From positions 62,001 through 126,000 of the forward strand of contig NZ_LXYO01000011.1 of NCBI RefSeq assembly GCF_001650915.1: a stretch of DNA of 64,000 bases. The letters are read 5' to 3'. The notes under the pieces are model-generated. The model was not told the DNA's origin, made no database searches, and worked only from the letters and a program-made list of their open reading frames with translations. This stretch comes from Marinobacter sp. EhC06 (GTDB taxonomy: Bacteria; Pseudomonadota; Gammaproteobacteria; Pseudomonadales; Oleiphilaceae). Below, in pieces: positions 62,919 through 64,000 of this stretch (position 1 is the first letter of the stretch; each line of letters starts with the position of its first letter). The translations under genes and the position numbers were made by a program.

Positions 62919-63515
62919 TCAAAGACTCCCCAATACAGGATAAAGCGAACCGACGAGCAAAGTTGCCATAGTGATGTTGAAGACTTGCCGGCGCCGTTGG
63001 CTCGATAACCATTGGCGGACGACGGTTCCCAGCCAGGCCCAAACTGAAATTGCCGGAAAGCAGACGATGGCAAACGCTGAGGCCACCAGCATCACCGATG
63101 GCAGTGACCGGTCCGGAGCGTAAATGGTGATGGCTGACAGGCTCATCGCCCACGCTTTCGGATTCACCCACTGGAATGCTGCGGCCTGCAAAAATGTCAT
63201 GGGCTGGCCGGAAGCGACAGTCTTTTTCAAAGGCGCCGCAGTGGCCACCTTCCAGGCAAGCCAGAGCAGGTAACCAACACAAAGAACCTCAAGTATGGTG
63301 CGCAAGACAGGAAAGGACTCGAATAAAGCCATCAATCCGACACCGGCGAGTAGTGTTAACGCGGTCAGCCCGACCACAATGCCAACCATGTGCGGGATCG
63401 TTCTGAGGAACCCAAAGTTGGCGCCGGACGCAAGGAGCATCAGATTGTTCGGCCCCGGCGTTGCCGTGGTCACAAAGGCAAAACCAAAAAGGGCAGCCAG
63501 CACAGAAAGACTCAT
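62919..63515 (-). CDS. LysE-family amino acid exporter
   Basis: A 198-aa inner-membrane protein with about six helices and the LysE/RhtB signature T-P-G-P-N-N near residue 20. Exports an amino acid or related compound. ATG 63515 with GGAG at 9-base spacing was chosen over ATG 63542, which has no site. Divergent from an Lrp/AsnC regulator, the usual pairing for LysE exporters. Confidence 0.9.
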   Translation of the reverse strand: MSLSVLAALFGFAFVTTATPGPNNLMLLASGANFGFLRTIPHMVGIVVGLTALTLLAGVGLMALFESFPVLRTILEVLCVGYLLWLAWKVATAAPLKKTVASGQPMTFLQAAAFQWVNPKAWAMSLSAITIYAPDRSLPSVMLVASAFAIVCFPAISVWAWLGTVVRQWLSSQRRRQVFNITMATLLVGSLYPVLGSL

Positions 63516-63616
63516 GGCGAATACACTCCAATAACGACTCATTTTTTGAAATTATATTGATGTTGGTGTGAAATTAATGATCTAAATAATCCATTCCAAT
63601 AGAGTAGATGCAATAA

Positions 63617-64000
63617 ATGATCAGCATAGATGGCGCCTCTCGGCGAATATTGCAGGAGCTCAAGCGTGACGGAAGAATCAGCAACGTCGAGCTTGCTGAA
63701 CGGGTCAATTTGTCACCTTCGACCTGCTTGCGACGTGTCCAGGAACTTGAACGAACGGGCGTAATCCGGGGCTATCGTGTTGTCACCGATCGGGAGCGCA
63801 TGGATCGCGGTTTTGCCGCATACGTCAGTGTTTCCCTTTCATCGCATACCAAAGCGGCGCTTGAGAGCTTCGAGCATGCAATGCAGGATGCCGAGGAAGT
63901 AGTTGAATGCCACAACGTGGCCGGCGCATTTGAATATCTGCTGAGAATCGAGTGCAGGGACCTTGCCGGTTATAAGCATTTTCATACCGACATCTTGGGT
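63617..64000 (+). CDS. Lrp/AsnC-family regulator, 5' part
   Basis: The first 128 codons of a leucine-responsive/asparagine-type regulator; the window ends before its stop. It has an N-terminal helix-turn-helix (R-I-S-N-V-E-L-A-E-R-V-N-L-S-P-S-T-C) and the start of the RAM ligand domain (V-V-E-C-H-N-V-A-G-A-F-E-Y-L-L). Family members are about 150-165 aa, so roughly 25-35 residues are missing. Divergent from the LysE exporter across 101 AT-rich bases, which probably carry its operator. Confidence 0.9.
   Translation, partial: MISIDGASRRILQELKRDGRISNVELAERVNLSPSTCLRRVQELERTGVIRGYRVVTDRERMDRGFAAYVSVSLSSHTKAALESFEHAMQDAEEVVECHNVAGAFEYLLRIECRDLAGYKHFHTDILG

Noticed and set aside
1-64000. tRNA, rRNA, insertion sequences, prophage genes and CRISPR arrays
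   Set aside because: No clover-leaf, transposase, integrase or regularly spaced repeat was recognised. The absence was judged by reading, not by a dedicated search.

Overview
This is a gene-dense stretch of about 57% GC (estimated by eye) from a heterotrophic gammaproteobacterium. Gene content and sequence flavour (PHA synthesis and depolymerisation genes, ovothiol synthase, alkylsulfatase, DUF2860 barrel, BCCT carrier, NnrU, many LysR regulators) point to a marine, Marinobacter-like organism; that is a judgement from familiarity, not a search result. No rRNA, tRNA, insertion sequence, prophage or CRISPR array was seen. No gene-free stretch exceeds 300 bases; the longest is 294 bases at 17893-18186. 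The window opens inside a J-domain gene and closes inside an Lrp/AsnC gene.

Layout. 1-4.5 kb: a minus-strand polyhydroxyalkanoate block (small Fe(II)/2OG-oxygenase-like protein, phaZ, phaB, phaC). 4.5-9.9 kb: mtgA, a frameshifted NADAR gene, tenA, a DMT exporter with divergent LysR, a FrnE-like DsbA protein and a DUF4112 protein. 10-18 kb: a one-carbon demethylation island made of a DmdA-like GcvT-family methyltransferase, a MetF-like protein and fhs in one operon, facing gbdR and a large dimethylglycine/sarcosine dehydrogenase-like flavoprotein. 18-25.5 kb: diguanylate cyclase, Asp/Glu-racemase-like protein, small membrane proteins, two methyltransferases, LysR, and a MocR regulator divergent from a PNPOx-like gene. 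25.5-35.6 kb: isochorismatase/LysR pair, alkylsulfatase, homocysteine methyltransferase, DUF1127/LysR pair, KefC-type antiporter and an Omp85-like barrel. 35.6-48 kb: single-chain acyl-CoA carboxylase, DMT carriers, LysR/nitroreductase, metallopeptidase, NnrU, AraC, and a four-gene minus operon (Coq7-like diiron protein, unknown, AlkA-like glycosylase, deaminase). 48-64 kb: pseudoazurin, two orphan solute-binding proteins, ADP-ribosylglycohydrolase, ovoA, Bcr/CflA efflux, BCCT carrier plus MscS channel, SDRs, DUF2860 barrel, CPBP protease, trxC, and LysE divergent from Lrp.

How the genes fit together. The pha block makes and mobilises carbon storage polymer. The 10-18 kb island looks able to move a methyl group onto tetrahydrofolate, oxidise it and recover formate plus ATP, under a GbdR-type regulator; its substrate is the main open question here. 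BCCT plus MscS, the KefC-type antiporter, ovothiol, thioredoxin and the Coq7/AlkA operon suggest adaptation to osmotic, oxidative and alkylation stress. Starts were moved from the longest reading frame where a ribosome binding site or family alignment supported it, and each move is stated.
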